Shown one piece after another: positions 8,830-18,793 of a DNA stretch of 64,000 bases (positions are counted from its first letter, which is position 1; each line of letters opens with the position of its first letter). The translations under genes and the position numbers were made by a program. Origin of the DNA: Pseudolabrys sp035718275 (lineage in GTDB: Bacteria; Pseudomonadota; Alphaproteobacteria; Rhizobiales; Xanthobacteraceae); assembly GCA_035718275.1 (NCBI GenBank), contig DASTHI010000025.1:212830-276829 (forward strand). Reading direction: 5' to 3'. The notes beneath the pieces were generated by a model. That model worked only from the letters and a program-made list of their open reading frames with translations, was not told the origin of the DNA and did no database searches.

Positions 8830-10926
8830 ATGCGGCCCGCGTTGCTCAATCCCTTATTTGCATCCATCGGCACTCTGCCGGGGATTGGGCTCAAGCTGGA
8901 AAAAGCCTATGCGCGCTTGCTCGGTCGCGATCATCCCCGCACCATAGACCTGTTGTTCCATTTGCCGTCGGGCGCGATCGATCGCCGGGCACGCCCGAAA
9001 TTGCGTGATGTCGTTCCGGGACAAGTCGTGACAGTCGCCGTCATTGTCGAAAAACACAGGCCCTCTCCGCCTTACCGCTCGCGAGCCCCTTACCGGATCT
9101 ACACCCACGACGAGACGGGCGACCTCACTCTCGCCTATTTCAACGCCCGCCGGGACTATCTGGAAAAGCTGCTGCCGGCTGGTGAACTGCGATACGTCTC
9201 CGGCCGTGCGGAATTCTACGATGGCGTGTTGCAGATGGTGCATCCCGATCGGGTCGTCGACGAAGCCGGTTTTGCCGTCCTTCCGCTGGTCGAGCCCGTC
9301 TATCCGCTCACCGAAGGCGTCACACTCGGAAGCCTCAGGCGTGCCATGGACGCAGCGCTTACACGCCTGCCCATTCTACCGGAATGGCAGGACCAATCCT
9401 GGCTCGCCCGCGAGCGGCTGCCGGCGTTCTCGGCCGCGCTAAGAATGCTACATCGGCCGGCGGAACCGCAGGATATTGCTCCAGAGCATCCGGCATGGAT
9501 CCGTCTTGCCTACGACGAACTATTCGCCGGCCAGCTGGCCCTCTCGCTTATGCGCGCGCGCATGCGCCATCAGCCCGGTCGCGGAACGGCCAGCGAGGGC
9601 CGCCTGCGTAGGCGCATCCTGAACGCTCTTCCCTATACGTTGACAAGTTCGCAGCAGAAGGGCCTCGACGAAATCACTACCGATCTCGCCCGCCCTCACC
9701 GCATGCTGCGACTCCTGCAAGGCGATGTCGGGTCGGGCAAGACGGTCGTAGCGCTGTTGGCGGCAGCCGTAGTCATCGAGGCTGGACGCCAAGCGGCATT
9801 CATGGCGCCGACGGAAATCCTCGCCCGGCAGCATCACGCGACGATCGCGCCGCTTGCTGAGGCAGGCGGAATTCGCATTGCCGTGTTGACCGGTCGCGAA
9901 CGCGGGCCCGCACGCAAGGATATCCTTCTCCGACTGAGCAGCGGTGAGATCGATCTTGTGATCGGCACCCATGCGCTGTTTCAGGACGACGTGCTATTTC
10001 ATGATATAGCTCTCGTGATCGTCGATGAGCAGCACCGATTTGGTGTGCACCAGCGCCTCGCACTAACCGAAAAGGGCGCGGCCGCGGACGTGCTTGTCCT
10101 TACCGCTACGCCGATCCCGCGGACTCTCGTGCTGACCTATTTCGGCGAGATGGACATTTCCGAGCTACGGGAAAAGCCGGCGGGACGGATGCCGATCGAC
10201 ACGCGTACTGTTCCCCTGTCGCGCCTTGCGGAGGTCGAGGATGCCGTCGGTCGAGCGATCCTCGGCGGCCGCCGAGCGTATTGGGTTTGCCCCCTCGTCG
10301 AGGAATCGGAAAAGATCGATCTCGCAGCAGCACAGGCGCGTTTCGAGGATCTGCGCAAAAAGTTCGGCGGCCGGGTGGATCTGGTGCACGGACGGATGAG
10401 CGGCCCCGACAAGGATGCGGCAATGGCCCGTTTCGCGAGAGGAGAGACGCAGGTACTTGTAGCCACGACTGTCATAGAGGTTGGAGTGGACGTGCCCGAG
10501 GCAACCATCATGGTCGTCGAGCATGCCGAGCGCTTCGGACTGGCACAGCTGCATCAGCTGCGGGGACGCGTGGGACGTGGAGGCAGCGGTTCGACCTGTC
10601 TGCTTCTTTATAGGGCGCCGCTCGGGACGATTGCCAAGGCGAGGCTCGCAATCCTGCGCGAGACGGATGACGGATTTCGGATCGCCGAGGAGGATTTGCG
10701 CCTTCGCGGCGAAGGCGATGTGCTTGGCACGCGCCAGAGCGGCACTCCGGATTTCCGGATCGCGCGGCCGGAATTGCACGGGAAGTACCTCGAAGCCGCA
10801 CGACACGACGCCCAACTGCTGTTGTCACGAGACCCTTCGCTTTCTAGCGAGCGCGGCAGCGCAGCCCGATGCCTGCTCTATCTTTTTGGGAAGGACGACG
10901 CTGTCAGATTGCTGGCGGCAGGATAG
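8830..10926 (+). CDS. recG: ATP-dependent DNA helicase RecG
   Basis: Branched-DNA helicase that remodels stalled forks and Holliday junctions. ATG 8830 gives 698 residues, the normal RecG size; the frame extends upstream but that stretch looks non-coding. The wedge/OB domain occupies roughly residues 60-170 (YFNARRDYLEKLLP, YVSGRAEFYDG). Walker A GDVGSGKT is at residues 298-305, the DEQH box near 399-402, and QLRGRVGRGG near 576. It is divergent from sdhE/mfd and converges on the DUF502 gene, whose stop is only a few bases away. Confidence 0.97.
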   Translation: MRPALLNPLFASIGTLPGIGLKLEKAYARLLGRDHPRTIDLLFHLPSGAIDRRARPKLRDVVPGQVVTVAVIVEKHRPSPPYRSRAPYRIYTHDETGDLTLAYFNARRDYLEKLLPAGELRYVSGRAEFYDGVLQMVHPDRVVDEAGFAVLPLVEPVYPLTEGVTLGSLRRAMDAALTRLPILPEWQDQSWLARERLPAFSAALRMLHRPAEPQDIAPEHPAWIRLAYDELFAGQLALSLMRARMRHQPGRGTASEGRLRRRILNALPYTLTSSQQKGLDEITTDLARPHRMLRLLQGDVGSGKTVVALLAAAVVIEAGRQAAFMAPTEILARQHHATIAPLAEAGGIRIAVLTGRERGPARKDILLRLSSGEIDLVIGTHALFQDDVLFHDIALVIVDEQHRFGVHQRLALTEKGAAADVLVLTATPIPRTLVLTYFGEMDISELREKPAGRMPIDTRTVPLSRLAEVEDAVGRAILGGRRAYWVCPLVEESEKIDLAAAQARFEDLRKKFGGRVDLVHGRMSGPDKDAAMARFARGETQVLVATTVIEVGVDVPEATIMVVEHAERFGLAQLHQLRGRVGRGGSGSTCLLLYRAPLGTIAKARLAILRETDDGFRIAEEDLRLRGEGDVLGTRQSGTPDFRIARPELHGKYLEAARHDAQLLLSRDPSLSSERGSAARCLLYLFGKDDAVRLLAAG

Positions 10927-10928
10927 AA

Positions 10929-11681
10929 TTACGCGGCCGGTTCGATCTTTTCTTTGGTCATTGCTGTCCTTGCCGTCGTCGCGAGAGCGGACAGTTTTTT
11001 CTGTGCCTCCGAGTCCGGTTGCACCATGCCGGCAGATATCAGGAGCGTCATCGCGTTTTCGACCGAAATGTCGAGCTCTATAAGTTCGTTGCGCTTCACG
11101 TAGAAGAAAAAGCCGGTCGTCGGATTTGGCGTGCAGGGCATGAATGCCGAAACATGCTCGCCTTGCGGAAGTTTCGCGGTTATGTCTCCGCCCGGCGGCT
11201 GTGAAAGAAATACCAGCGACCACATTCCCGGTGCGGGAAATTCCACGAGCGCGACTTTCCGGAAGCTTGAACCTGACTTCGAGAACAAAGATTCGAAGAT
11301 CTGCTTCATCGTCTTGTAAATCGGTCGCACGATAGGCATGCGTCCAAGGAGCTCTTCGCCCCAGCCAACCAGCGTTCGTCCGACTAGGTTTGCTGTAAGA
11401 AATCCAAGCAAGGTAAGCGCGAGGACCGCGATAATGAGACCCGTTCCCGGAATTGGCCACGGCAGATAGCTTTCCGGACGGTAAGCCGGCGGAATCAGCG
11501 GCCGCACGCCGCTGTCCACCCATGTGATCAGCGACCAGACAAGCCAAGCCGTAATAGCCAAGGGGCCAGCGACAACCAGCCCCGTCAGGAAGTAGTTGCG
11601 CAAGCGCCCTGCCACGCTGGAATGCGTGGCAGTCACCTTGTGATCGGGGTTCTCCCGGTCGAGCTCGTTTTTCATATCCAT
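10929..11681 (-). CDS. DUF502 family membrane protein
   Basis: A 250-residue inner-membrane protein matching the DUF502 family by order and motifs: an N-terminal transmembrane helix (YFLTGLVVAGPLAITAWLVW), a second (GLIIAVLALTLLGFLTANLV), then MPIVRPIYKTMKQIFE and the PNPTTGFFFYV segment typical of the family. Function is not established. It is the last gene of a glmU-glmS-DUF502 run on the minus strand, 13 bases after glmS. Confidence 0.9.
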   Translation of the reverse strand: MDMKNELDRENPDHKVTATHSSVAGRLRNYFLTGLVVAGPLAITAWLVWSLITWVDSGVRPLIPPAYRPESYLPWPIPGTGLIIAVLALTLLGFLTANLVGRTLVGWGEELLGRMPIVRPIYKTMKQIFESLFSKSGSSFRKVALVEFPAPGMWSLVFLSQPPGGDITAKLPQGEHVSAFMPCTPNPTTGFFFYVKRNELIELDISVENAMTLLISAGMVQPDSEAQKKLSALATTARTAMTKEKIEPAA

Positions 11682-11694
11682 CTTGCGGAGCAGT

Positions 11695-13521
11695 CTATTC
11701 CACCGTCACCGATTTCGCGAGATTGCGCGGCTGGTCGACATCGGTCCCTATAGCCGTGGCCGTATGATAGGCGATCAGCTGGACGGGAATGGCATACACC
11801 AAAGGCGTGATCGTGGCGGGCATGTCCGGCAGAATGAGCGATTCAACCGAATTGATGGTCGCTTCCTGGGCGCCCTTTCGATCGGTGACGAGGATAATCC
11901 GGCCCCCGCGCGCCGCGACTTCCTGCATGTTGGATGCCGTTTTCTCAAATACCTGATCGTAGGGAGCAATCACAATGACCGGCATCGTCTCGTCGATGAG
12001 AGCGATCGGTCCATGCTTGAGCTCGCCGGCCGCATAGCCTTCCGCGTGTATGTACGAAATCTCCTTCAGCTTGAGTGCGCCTTCCAGCGCAATGGGAAAG
12101 CTCGTCCCGCGTCCGAGGTAGAGGACGTCACGAGCCTTGGCGAGATTTTGCGCAAGCCTCTCAATTTGCGATTCCAAGGCCAGCGCAGACGCCATCAGCC
12201 GCGGGATTTCAATGAGCGCGCGAACAAGTTTGCGTTCATCATCAGCCGATAACGCCAGACGTGCGCGACCGGCCGCTATTGCCAAACTTGCAAGCACCGC
12301 AAGCTGACAGGTGAACGCCTTGGTCGATGCGACGCCGATCTCGGGGCCGGCCAATGTCGGCATCGCAACGTCGCTTTCCCGAGCGATCGTCGAGGTCGGC
12401 ACGTTCACAACCGAAAGGATGTGCTGCTTTTGATCTCTTGCATAACGCAAGGTCGCAAGCGTGTCCGCAGTTTCGCCCGACTGGGAAATAAAAATCGCAA
12501 GATCGTCTGGCTCGAGCGGCGCACCACGGTAGCGGAATTCGGATGCGATATCGATCTCGATGGGCAATTTGGCGAAACGTTCGAACCAGTACTTCGCGAC
12601 GAGCCCTGCATAGAACGCAGTGCCGCACGCGGAAATCGATATTCGCCTCAGCCTTTTCCAATCGAAGGGCAGATCGGCCGGAAGCGCGACGCGCTCATTG
12701 ATCATGTCGATGTAGTGAGCAAGCGTGTGGCCGACTACCTCCGGCTGCTCGTGAATTTCCTTGGCCATGAAATGTTTGTGGTTGCCCTTGTCGACCAGGG
12801 CCGCCGACGCCGTCGACCTAATGACAGGACGTTCAACCTTGCGGCCTTGGTCGTCCCGAACGTCTGCGCCGTGGCGCGTGAGGACAGCCCAGTCACCGTC
12901 TTCGAGATAGCTGATCCTGTCCGTGAACGGCGCCAGGGCGATGGCATCGGAGCCCAGATACATCTGCCCGTCGCCATATCCGATCGCGAGCGGCGACCCT
13001 TTGCGCGCGCCGATCAGCAGATCATCCTTGCCTGCAAACAGAAAGCCGAGGGCAAATGCTCCGCGCAGTTGTTTCAACGAAGAAGACACGGCCTCGGCCG
13101 GCGACTGTCCGGCCTTAATTGCCAAAGTGACCAGATGGGCGACCGCCTCGGTATCGGTTTCGCTTACGAATTTGCACCCGCGGGCAATCAATCCTTGGCG
13201 CAGTTCGCGAAAGTTCTCGATGATGCCGTTGTGCACGACAGCCACCAGGTCGGTGGCTTGCGGGTGGGCATTGCCTTCATTGGGCCGTCCATGCGTTGCC
13301 CATCGGGTATGCCCAATGCCGATTGCACCCTGCAGCGGTTCATGTTCCAGCCGCATTTCGAGCGCGCGCAATTTTCCTTCCGCTCTTCGGCGGTCAAGCA
13401 CGCCATTTTCAAGGGTCGCTACGCCAGCAGAGTCGTAACCGCGGTACTCGAGACGCTTGAGCGCATCGACCAGTTGGCCGGCAACTGGCTTATTTCCGAT
13501 GATGCCGACTATTCCGCACAT
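11695..13521 (-). CDS. glmS: Glutamine--fructose-6-phosphate aminotransferase GlmS
   Basis: Makes glucosamine-6-phosphate, the first step to UDP-GlcNAc for peptidoglycan and LPS. The 608-residue protein starts MCGIVGIIG with the N-terminal catalytic Cys2 of the class II amidotransferase domain (RLEYRGYDSAG, GHTRWATHG). Two SIS sugar-isomerase domains follow (CGTAFYAG, SQSGETADTL, EISYIHAEGYAAGELKHGPIAL), and it ends in the conserved LAKSVTVE. It lies 107 bases behind glmU, so both UDP-GlcNAc enzymes are probably co-expressed. No ribozyme-like leader was recognised. Confidence 0.98.
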   Translation of the reverse strand: MCGIVGIIGNKPVAGQLVDALKRLEYRGYDSAGVATLENGVLDRRRAEGKLRALEMRLEHEPLQGAIGIGHTRWATHGRPNEGNAHPQATDLVAVVHNGIIENFRELRQGLIARGCKFVSETDTEAVAHLVTLAIKAGQSPAEAVSSSLKQLRGAFALGFLFAGKDDLLIGARKGSPLAIGYGDGQMYLGSDAIALAPFTDRISYLEDGDWAVLTRHGADVRDDQGRKVERPVIRSTASAALVDKGNHKHFMAKEIHEQPEVVGHTLAHYIDMINERVALPADLPFDWKRLRRISISACGTAFYAGLVAKYWFERFAKLPIEIDIASEFRYRGAPLEPDDLAIFISQSGETADTLATLRYARDQKQHILSVVNVPTSTIARESDVAMPTLAGPEIGVASTKAFTCQLAVLASLAIAAGRARLALSADDERKLVRALIEIPRLMASALALESQIERLAQNLAKARDVLYLGRGTSFPIALEGALKLKEISYIHAEGYAAGELKHGPIALIDETMPVIVIAPYDQVFEKTASNMQEVAARGGRIILVTDRKGAQEATINSVESLILPDMPATITPLVYAIPVQLIAYHTATAIGTDVDQPRNLAKSVTVE

Positions 13522-13628
13522 CCGCCTCGATGACCCTTCAACCTTCGATAATTGTTTAGCCGTCTAGGGCAAGTACAAGAGAATCAAAAGACATTTCCTC
13601 GTGTGACAGGCGACGTGGCGTCGCCCGC

Positions 13629-15002
13629 TCAGCTTCTTTTTGCCCTTTTTCCGCTCAGGGTCTTGCCCAATGCCTTCACCTGCCGCAAGCGTTTTGCCCA
13701 TCCTTCCTTAACCATCTGCCGAGCGCGCGCGATGGCCAGAGCACCTGCTGGAACGTTCTGCGTGACTACACTTCCGCTGCCGATATAGGCCCCGTCGCCG
13801 ATCTTCAACGGCGCCACCAGAGCAGAATTGGACCCGATAAATGCGCCCTTGCCGATATCGGTGCGATGCTTGGCGATGCCATCGTAGTTGCAGGTGATCG
13901 TACCGGCTCCCACATTGGCGCCCTCGCCCACTCGTGCGTCGCCGATATAGGCGAGGTGATTGGCCTTGGCTCCGGCCTCGATCTGGGCTTCCTTCACCTC
14001 GACGAAATTACCGATGTGCACATCCTTGCCCAGGTCCGCGCCTGGGCGAAGACGAGCGAATGGGCCAATGCGCGCACCTCTACCGACACGGGCGCCCTCG
14101 AGGTGGGAGAACGAGCGGATAATAGCGCCGTCATCAACCTGGACGCCGGGCCCGAACACAACGTTCGGCTCGATGATGACATCCTTGCCGAGCTTGGTGT
14201 CGGCGCACAAAAAAACGGTCTCCGGCGCGATCATGGTGACCCCCGCCTGCAATGCTGCGGCCCGCAACCGCTGTTGGAGAGCCGCCTCTGCTTCGGCGAG
14301 TTGCATCTTGGTATTGATCCCGCGCACTTCATCCTCCGAAGTTTCTATAGCCTCGGCCCTCAGGCCCATGCTCCTTGCGACAGCGACTGCATCGCTGAGG
14401 TAGTATTCGCTCTTGGCATTGTCGTTGCTGATGCGACGGAGCATGGCGATGGCGTGCTCGCCGGCAAGCGCCATTATACCGCCATTGCAGAAGCCAACCC
14501 TGAGCTCGTCAGGCGTGGCGTCACGCTCTTCTCTGATAGCCATAACGTCAACGCCGCGCACGATCAACCGGCCATAGCCGCCGGGATCAGCGGGCGTGAA
14601 ACCGAGCACGGCCACCGCTGCGCCCTTGGCAATCGTCGCCCGAAGCTTCGTGAGGGTTGCTGCTTGCACCAGAGGCGTGTCGCTGAACATCACGAGGATG
14701 TCGTCACTCCCCCGCTCGATAGCCTTACGCGCCGAGAGGACCGCATGCGCGGTACCAAGACGCTCGCGCTGAATAAAGATTTCGGCGTCTGGCGCGATCC
14801 TGGATACTTCCGCTGCAATGGAATCCTGCTCCGGGCCGACTACGACCGCGAGGTCGCTCGCACCAGATGCCCGCGCAGCTACCATGACATGCGACAGCAG
14901 CGTACGCCCACCGATATGGTGAAGCGGCTTGGGAGTGAGCGACTGCATGCGCGTTCCCTCGCCTGCCGCAAGAACGATTGCCAGGCACGATCTCCGCTCC
15001 AT
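13629..15002 (-). CDS. glmU: Bifunctional N-acetylglucosamine-1-P uridyltransferase / glucosamine-1-P acetyltransferase GlmU
   Basis: Catalyses the last two steps of UDP-GlcNAc synthesis. The N-terminal pyrophosphorylase domain shows LAAGEGTRMQSLTPKPLH; the C-terminal half is a left-handed beta-helix with hexapeptide repeats (for example IGPFARLRPGADLG) and the acetyltransferase segment NYDGIAKHRTDIGKGAFIGS. The 457-residue length is normal. It is the first gene of the run into glmS and is divergent from the SPOR-like gene; the shared spacer 15003-15127 must hold both promoters. Confidence 0.98.
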   Translation of the reverse strand: MERRSCLAIVLAAGEGTRMQSLTPKPLHHIGGRTLLSHVMVAARASGASDLAVVVGPEQDSIAAEVSRIAPDAEIFIQRERLGTAHAVLSARKAIERGSDDILVMFSDTPLVQAATLTKLRATIAKGAAVAVLGFTPADPGGYGRLIVRGVDVMAIREERDATPDELRVGFCNGGIMALAGEHAIAMLRRISNDNAKSEYYLSDAVAVARSMGLRAEAIETSEDEVRGINTKMQLAEAEAALQQRLRAAALQAGVTMIAPETVFLCADTKLGKDVIIEPNVVFGPGVQVDDGAIIRSFSHLEGARVGRGARIGPFARLRPGADLGKDVHIGNFVEVKEAQIEAGAKANHLAYIGDARVGEGANVGAGTITCNYDGIAKHRTDIGKGAFIGSNSALVAPLKIGDGAYIGSGSVVTQNVPAGALAIARARQMVKEGWAKRLRQVKALGKTLSGKRAKRS

Positions 15003-15127
15003 GCTGCTATTTGCTCTCGCCTCTCTGGTGGCTCATCGGCATCCCCATAGCCGAGCCTGCCTCGAGGCAAAAGGCCGATCCGAACGCGCTTCCTCTCCGC
15101 CGAGGCGCGCCTTTAAGGATTCTGCTA

Positions 15128-16057
15128 ATGTTTTCAATGATTCGCCCCGTCGAGGAGCCGATGGCGATCGATATGGCGCTGCTCGAAAACGAAGTGCGTG
15201 GCCAGTCAAGCCGCCGCCGTGAACTCCACAGACTTTTTTGGCTTTGCGGCTGGGGTGGCGCGGCCGCCATTGCGCTGACCGGCCTGGCTATCACCAGTCA
15301 AACCAGGCTTGCCAGCGAACGGCTGCGGTCGGTCTTTGCGAGTGAACCGGCCGCCGTCGCGCAGATGCCACCGCGGGTGGCCCAGCTTGAATACGATACC
15401 AGGCTGCTCATCGAGCAGGTTCGCGCGTTGCGATCCGATCGCGACCGGCTGCAAGGGCGTATTGCACTTCTGGAGAGCACCATCGATGATATGACAGGCG
15501 CAATAAAGAAGCAGGCAGCTGCCACTTCGGCGCTGGCCGCCAAAGCTCCGCCCCAACTTGCCCCATCTGCTGCGACTTTGCCCACTGCGGTTGCTTCGGC
15601 AGCCGCGGTGAAAGCGGGAGTGCCGACAGCGCAATCGATCGAACCGACCGCATCAGTTGCTGCAGCGCCGCCTGCAACTACTCCTGAGACCACTTCTGAA
15701 GAAGCTGCAAAAATTCCGTTGCCGCTTGCGCGGGCGGCGACCGCATCCGCAAGCGAGCCGTCGCGCAGCTCACAGCCCCGCAGCGAGTTCGCGCTGGACC
15801 TCGGAGGCGCACCCACCTTGGACGGCATCCGACAGCGCTGGATCGGCATGAAGGCGAATTTCGGACCTTTGCTGAGCGGCATGCATCCGCTCGCTGCACG
15901 CGACCGGCGCCCCGGCAATAGCGGCTATCGCCTGCTAGTGGGTCCGCTTCCGAACAGCCCCGTGGCATCCGGCCTGTGTGCGCATTTCAATGCCGCGCAT
16001 ACCGCCTGCCGTGCGGTCAGGTTCGAGGGAGAGGCGTTGGGCGGCATGGTGGACTAG
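15128..16057 (+). CDS. Membrane-anchored coiled-coil protein with SPOR-like C-terminus (hypothetical)
   Basis: Start at ATG 15128 (AAGGA eight bases upstream); ATG 15161 after GAGGAG is an alternative. The protein of about 309 residues has one transmembrane segment (LFWLCGWGGAAAIALTGLAI), a coiled-coil stretch rich in R, L and E (LLIEQVRALRSDRDRLQGRI), a long Ala/Pro/Thr-rich linker, and a C-terminal fold resembling a SPOR domain (GYRLLVGPLPNSPVASGLC ... CRAVRFEG). Such proteins usually sit in the inner membrane with the C-terminus in the periplasm near septal peptidoglycan. The SPOR call is by pattern only. Confidence 0.7.
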   Translation: MFSMIRPVEEPMAIDMALLENEVRGQSSRRRELHRLFWLCGWGGAAAIALTGLAITSQTRLASERLRSVFASEPAAVAQMPPRVAQLEYDTRLLIEQVRALRSDRDRLQGRIALLESTIDDMTGAIKKQAAATSALAAKAPPQLAPSAATLPTAVASAAAVKAGVPTAQSIEPTASVAAAPPATTPETTSEEAAKIPLPLARAATASASEPSRSSQPRSEFALDLGGAPTLDGIRQRWIGMKANFGPLLSGMHPLAARDRRPGNSGYRLLVGPLPNSPVASGLCAHFNAAHTACRAVRFEGEALGGMVD

Positions 16058-16094
16058 TTGTTGTGACGATCATGCAGGCGCATATTCCTGCGCC

Positions 16095-16469
16095 ATGAAC
16101 CTGTTCCTGCCCAGCGCACGCGCGACAAACTGGCTCCTGATCGTGGGGTTTTGCTCGATCGGTTTTGCCTTCTACATGCGATACCTCGGGATCGAGCAGC
16201 CGTCAGTGGGACTCGCGTGTCAGGCTGGCCTGAAAACCTGGTTGTGCTCCACGCGCCAGATCACGATCGCATTATTCACTTATTCGGTTTTCGGATGGAC
16301 TGCCCTCATAGCCGCCCTGGTCAATTTTGCGCGCCCCAGTCTTTTGATTTTTGCGGCTGCACTTGCGGCCGTCTGTTGCGGGCTCGTGCTCTATAATACC
16401 GGCCTGTCTTCGGTTGCGGCCGGCCTGCTCGTGCTTAGTCTCGCCCGTCCCGCGCCTGCCACAGATTAA
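16095..16469 (+). CDS. Small hydrophobic membrane protein (hypothetical)
   Basis: A protein of 124 residues that is almost wholly hydrophobic, with about four predicted helices (for example WLLIVGFCSIGFAFYMRYL and SLLIFAAALAAVCCGLVLY). One CxxGLxxWLC-type pair of cysteines lies in a loop between helices 1 and 2 (ACQAGLKTWLC), which could be periplasmic. I do not recognise the family. Its 3' end overlaps the convergent ndvC-like gene by 35 bases. Confidence 0.65.
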   Translation: MNLFLPSARATNWLLIVGFCSIGFAFYMRYLGIEQPSVGLACQAGLKTWLCSTRQITIALFTYSVFGWTALIAALVNFARPSLLIFAAALAAVCCGLVLYNTGLSSVAAGLLVLSLARPAPATD

Positions 16470-18030
16470 AGACAAGACCCGCCAGAACGGCGCATAACCA
16501 CAACGACTGCCAGTTCGCAAATCCTTCGTTGAAGAGGATGTAGACGGCGGAAAGCGCCAGGACGATGGCCGCTGTCAGTTCGGCGTGGGGGCGCGCACTT
16601 CCGTGCGGGTCTACGACGAGCCTGTGGGTCACGAATGGTATGACAGCAGCCGTCAATGGGGCGAACGGGAAATCCCGATAACGCGGATCAAAGACGAGCG
16701 CCAATGCGACAACGAATGCCAGCAGAACCGTCAGGGTAAGAATGAGGCCCGCCCCGGCAGTCATGCGATCACGAACTCGCAGTTCTCTGGGGCCAAAAAT
16801 CTCGGCGAATACAGGCACGCGAATTCCCCGGATTGTCACCACGGTCAACACCAGTGGCGCGCAAACGGCTAGCAGCATCAGGGCCGACGAACGGATCCAG
16901 CCGCCAGGTCCGAGGCTTTCAAGCATGGCATTCTCGATCGTCCAGCCGACCAATCCGCCCCCAACGAGTGCGTTCACGCTTACTGCAACGAGAGGCGCCA
17001 TTGCGGCTTTCGATGCCCCGGCGAAAAGTGCGGCACCGAACACTGCACCGGCAAAAAGGATTCCGCCAACGATGTGCCAAAGCCACGCTGGATGATTGGA
17101 CACTGGCTGTCCCCAGGCGAACTTCGGCGCGCGCCCAAGGCTATCGAACAGTCCCCAATGGCCGCCTACGGTCCCTTCGAGGGCACGCTTCCAGGGTTGA
17201 TCGAACGCCTCGATGACATTCAAATTGAAATGCTCGCGTTTGCTGAGCGCAAGGACGCCCTGAATGACCTTGGCCTGGTTCACAGGAGAGGGAAGCGCGC
17301 CTTCCCGCATGCGTCCGGCGCTAGGCCACCCCACTTCGCCGATGAGGATGTCCTTTCCCTGGAAAGCAGCCGTCACTCTTTTGCGAATCGCCTCGACGTG
17401 GGCTACGGCATCGTCAGCGGGAATCGGAAAATCTTCCCAATAAGGCAGGATATGGATGGTGATGAAATCAACCACAGATGCGAGGTCTCGGTTGCGCACC
17501 CAGAATTCCCAAACGTCCGCATAGGTGACCGGCACCCCTACCCGCGCCTTTACCGCCCGTATCGTATTCGCCAGATCGGTGGCGCTCATTTCCCCGCGCA
17601 GCAATACTTCGTTTCCAACCACAAGCGACCGGACCGCCTGCGGAAACTTGTTCGCAAGAGCAACGGCGGTGTCGATTTGATAGCGGTTCTTTTCGGGATT
17701 GCTCGACAGCCAAAGGCCCTGAATGACCTTCAGCCCGTGTTTGGCTGCAACTCCCGCGATCTGATCCAGCCCGAAGTCAACCGAATAGGTGCGCACGCAA
17801 TCCGTGATTTGCGCCAGGTGCCGCAGGTCGTCGTCGATCTGGGCGGCGGTAATCATGGTTGATGGATCAAGGGGGGTCTGCGATCCCCTGAACGGGGCAT
17901 AGGACACGCAGTAGAGTATTTTGTCGGGTCCCGCGGAAAGAAACGGCATGTCGACCGGCTTCCCCAACCACACCCAGATGACCGCGATCGCTGCCGCTGT
18001 AACCGTGAAGCAGGCCAGGACGTTGCGCAT
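16435..18030 (-). CDS. ndvC: NdvC-like GH17-domain membrane protein (cyclic beta-glucan synthesis)
   Basis: Matches the described Bradyrhizobium NdvC type (about 60 kDa, needed for beta-1,6 linkages in cyclic beta-(1,3),(1,6)-glucan). An N-terminal signal anchor is followed by a family 17 glycosidase-like domain with both expected catalytic glutamates, E141 in VVGNEVLLRGE and E232 in LIGEVGWPSAG. About eight transmembrane helices occupy residues 320-525. The domain probably acts as a periplasmic transglucosylase. RBS GGAG lies six bases before ATG 18030. It is divergent from the small exported gene and ndvB. Confidence 0.85.
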   Translation of the reverse strand: MRNVLACFTVTAAAIAVIWVWLGKPVDMPFLSAGPDKILYCVSYAPFRGSQTPLDPSTMITAAQIDDDLRHLAQITDCVRTYSVDFGLDQIAGVAAKHGLKVIQGLWLSSNPEKNRYQIDTAVALANKFPQAVRSLVVGNEVLLRGEMSATDLANTIRAVKARVGVPVTYADVWEFWVRNRDLASVVDFITIHILPYWEDFPIPADDAVAHVEAIRKRVTAAFQGKDILIGEVGWPSAGRMREGALPSPVNQAKVIQGVLALSKREHFNLNVIEAFDQPWKRALEGTVGGHWGLFDSLGRAPKFAWGQPVSNHPAWLWHIVGGILFAGAVFGAALFAGASKAAMAPLVAVSVNALVGGGLVGWTIENAMLESLGPGGWIRSSALMLLAVCAPLVLTVVTIRGIRVPVFAEIFGPRELRVRDRMTAGAGLILTLTVLLAFVVALALVFDPRYRDFPFAPLTAAVIPFVTHRLVVDPHGSARPHAELTAAIVLALSAVYILFNEGFANWQSLWLCAVLAGLVFNLWQARDGRD

Positions 18031-18298
18031 CAGAACTCCGGCGGCAGACTCGACCCGATATCGCCTTAAGGCCCAAGGCGCCCGCTGCCAAGCTGGCGCC
18101 TCTTAAGCACGGTTTACGGTTAAGCTGGACAACGTACTCGGTTGGGGCCAAGTTTTTCTTGAATGAGTTTAGGCCGACGCGGCCTGACGATTGAAAGGCG
18201 GATCGGGCGAGTCGTCGCCGTATTAGCGTCCCAATCCGGTCGCAGACAGGTTTATCCAGGGGCGCGGACAGGCTGAATTCGAACCTCCGACGGGGACT

Positions 18299-18793
18299 AT
18301 GTGGGCTAATTTCACGTTGTGTCAGATTTTCGCCGTGCTGTGCGGCGTGGCGGTGTGTGTTTCCACAGTACCGTCGATGGCGCAGAGCGGGAACGGCAAG
18401 CCCGCAGAGCAGCAAAAACCCGCCGCGGAAAGCGCCAAGGAAGGGCAGAAGAAGATTGATGAGATCGCCGAAGCTTCACGCACCCTCAGCGGTCCCGCCG
18501 GAAATCCCGAATGTGTATGGCTTGGACGGCGGGTTGTGAGCCTGCTTTGGCGCGACGACCTCGATACCGCTTTCAGGCATCTCGACCTCTATGACCGGTT
18601 TGGCTGCCCAAGCGGCCACGTCCAGGCAACTTTTCGGTGCCTCGTCCGGCAGGGCAACATCGATCCGAAAGCCCAGGAGACGCTTAATGGCCGGGTGCAC
18701 GCCTGCTGGCTCAATCCAGGACTTGAGCCGACGCCGGCGACAGCCTCGCAGGGGGCGCCGGCCGCAACGTCCGGCGGAACTACCCAGCGTTGA
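18299..18793 (+). CDS. Small exported protein between ndvC and ndvB (positional ndvD candidate)
   Basis: A protein of 164 residues with a signal peptide or single N-terminal membrane segment (FTLCQIFAVLCGVAVCVSTV, then SMAQS), a Lys/Glu/Ala-rich segment, and a core with five cysteines (ECVWLG, FGCPSG, FRCLV, ACWLN) before a low-complexity tail. In Bradyrhizobium japonicum a gene called ndvD with one transmembrane segment lies between ndvB and ndvC and is needed for glucan synthesis in vivo. The position and topology fit, but this protein is smaller than the reported 26 kDa, so no symbol is assigned. Confidence 0.7.
   Translation: MWANFTLCQIFAVLCGVAVCVSTVPSMAQSGNGKPAEQQKPAAESAKEGQKKIDEIAEASRTLSGPAGNPECVWLGRRVVSLLWRDDLDTAFRHLDLYDRFGCPSGHVQATFRCLVRQGNIDPKAQETLNGRVHACWLNPGLEPTPATASQGAPAATSGGTTQR

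Noticed and set aside
12421..13533. Plus-strand frame of 370 residues antisense to glmS
   Set aside because: Antisense shadow of a conserved gene, typical of GC-rich sequence.
13522..13628. glmS ribozyme or riboswitch in the glmU-glmS spacer
   Set aside because: Only 107 bases, with no recognisable ribozyme core; such ribozymes are not typical in this group.
13866..15050. Long plus-strand frame of 394 residues antisense to glmU
   Set aside because: It mirrors the conserved glmU gene and shows no protein family pattern.
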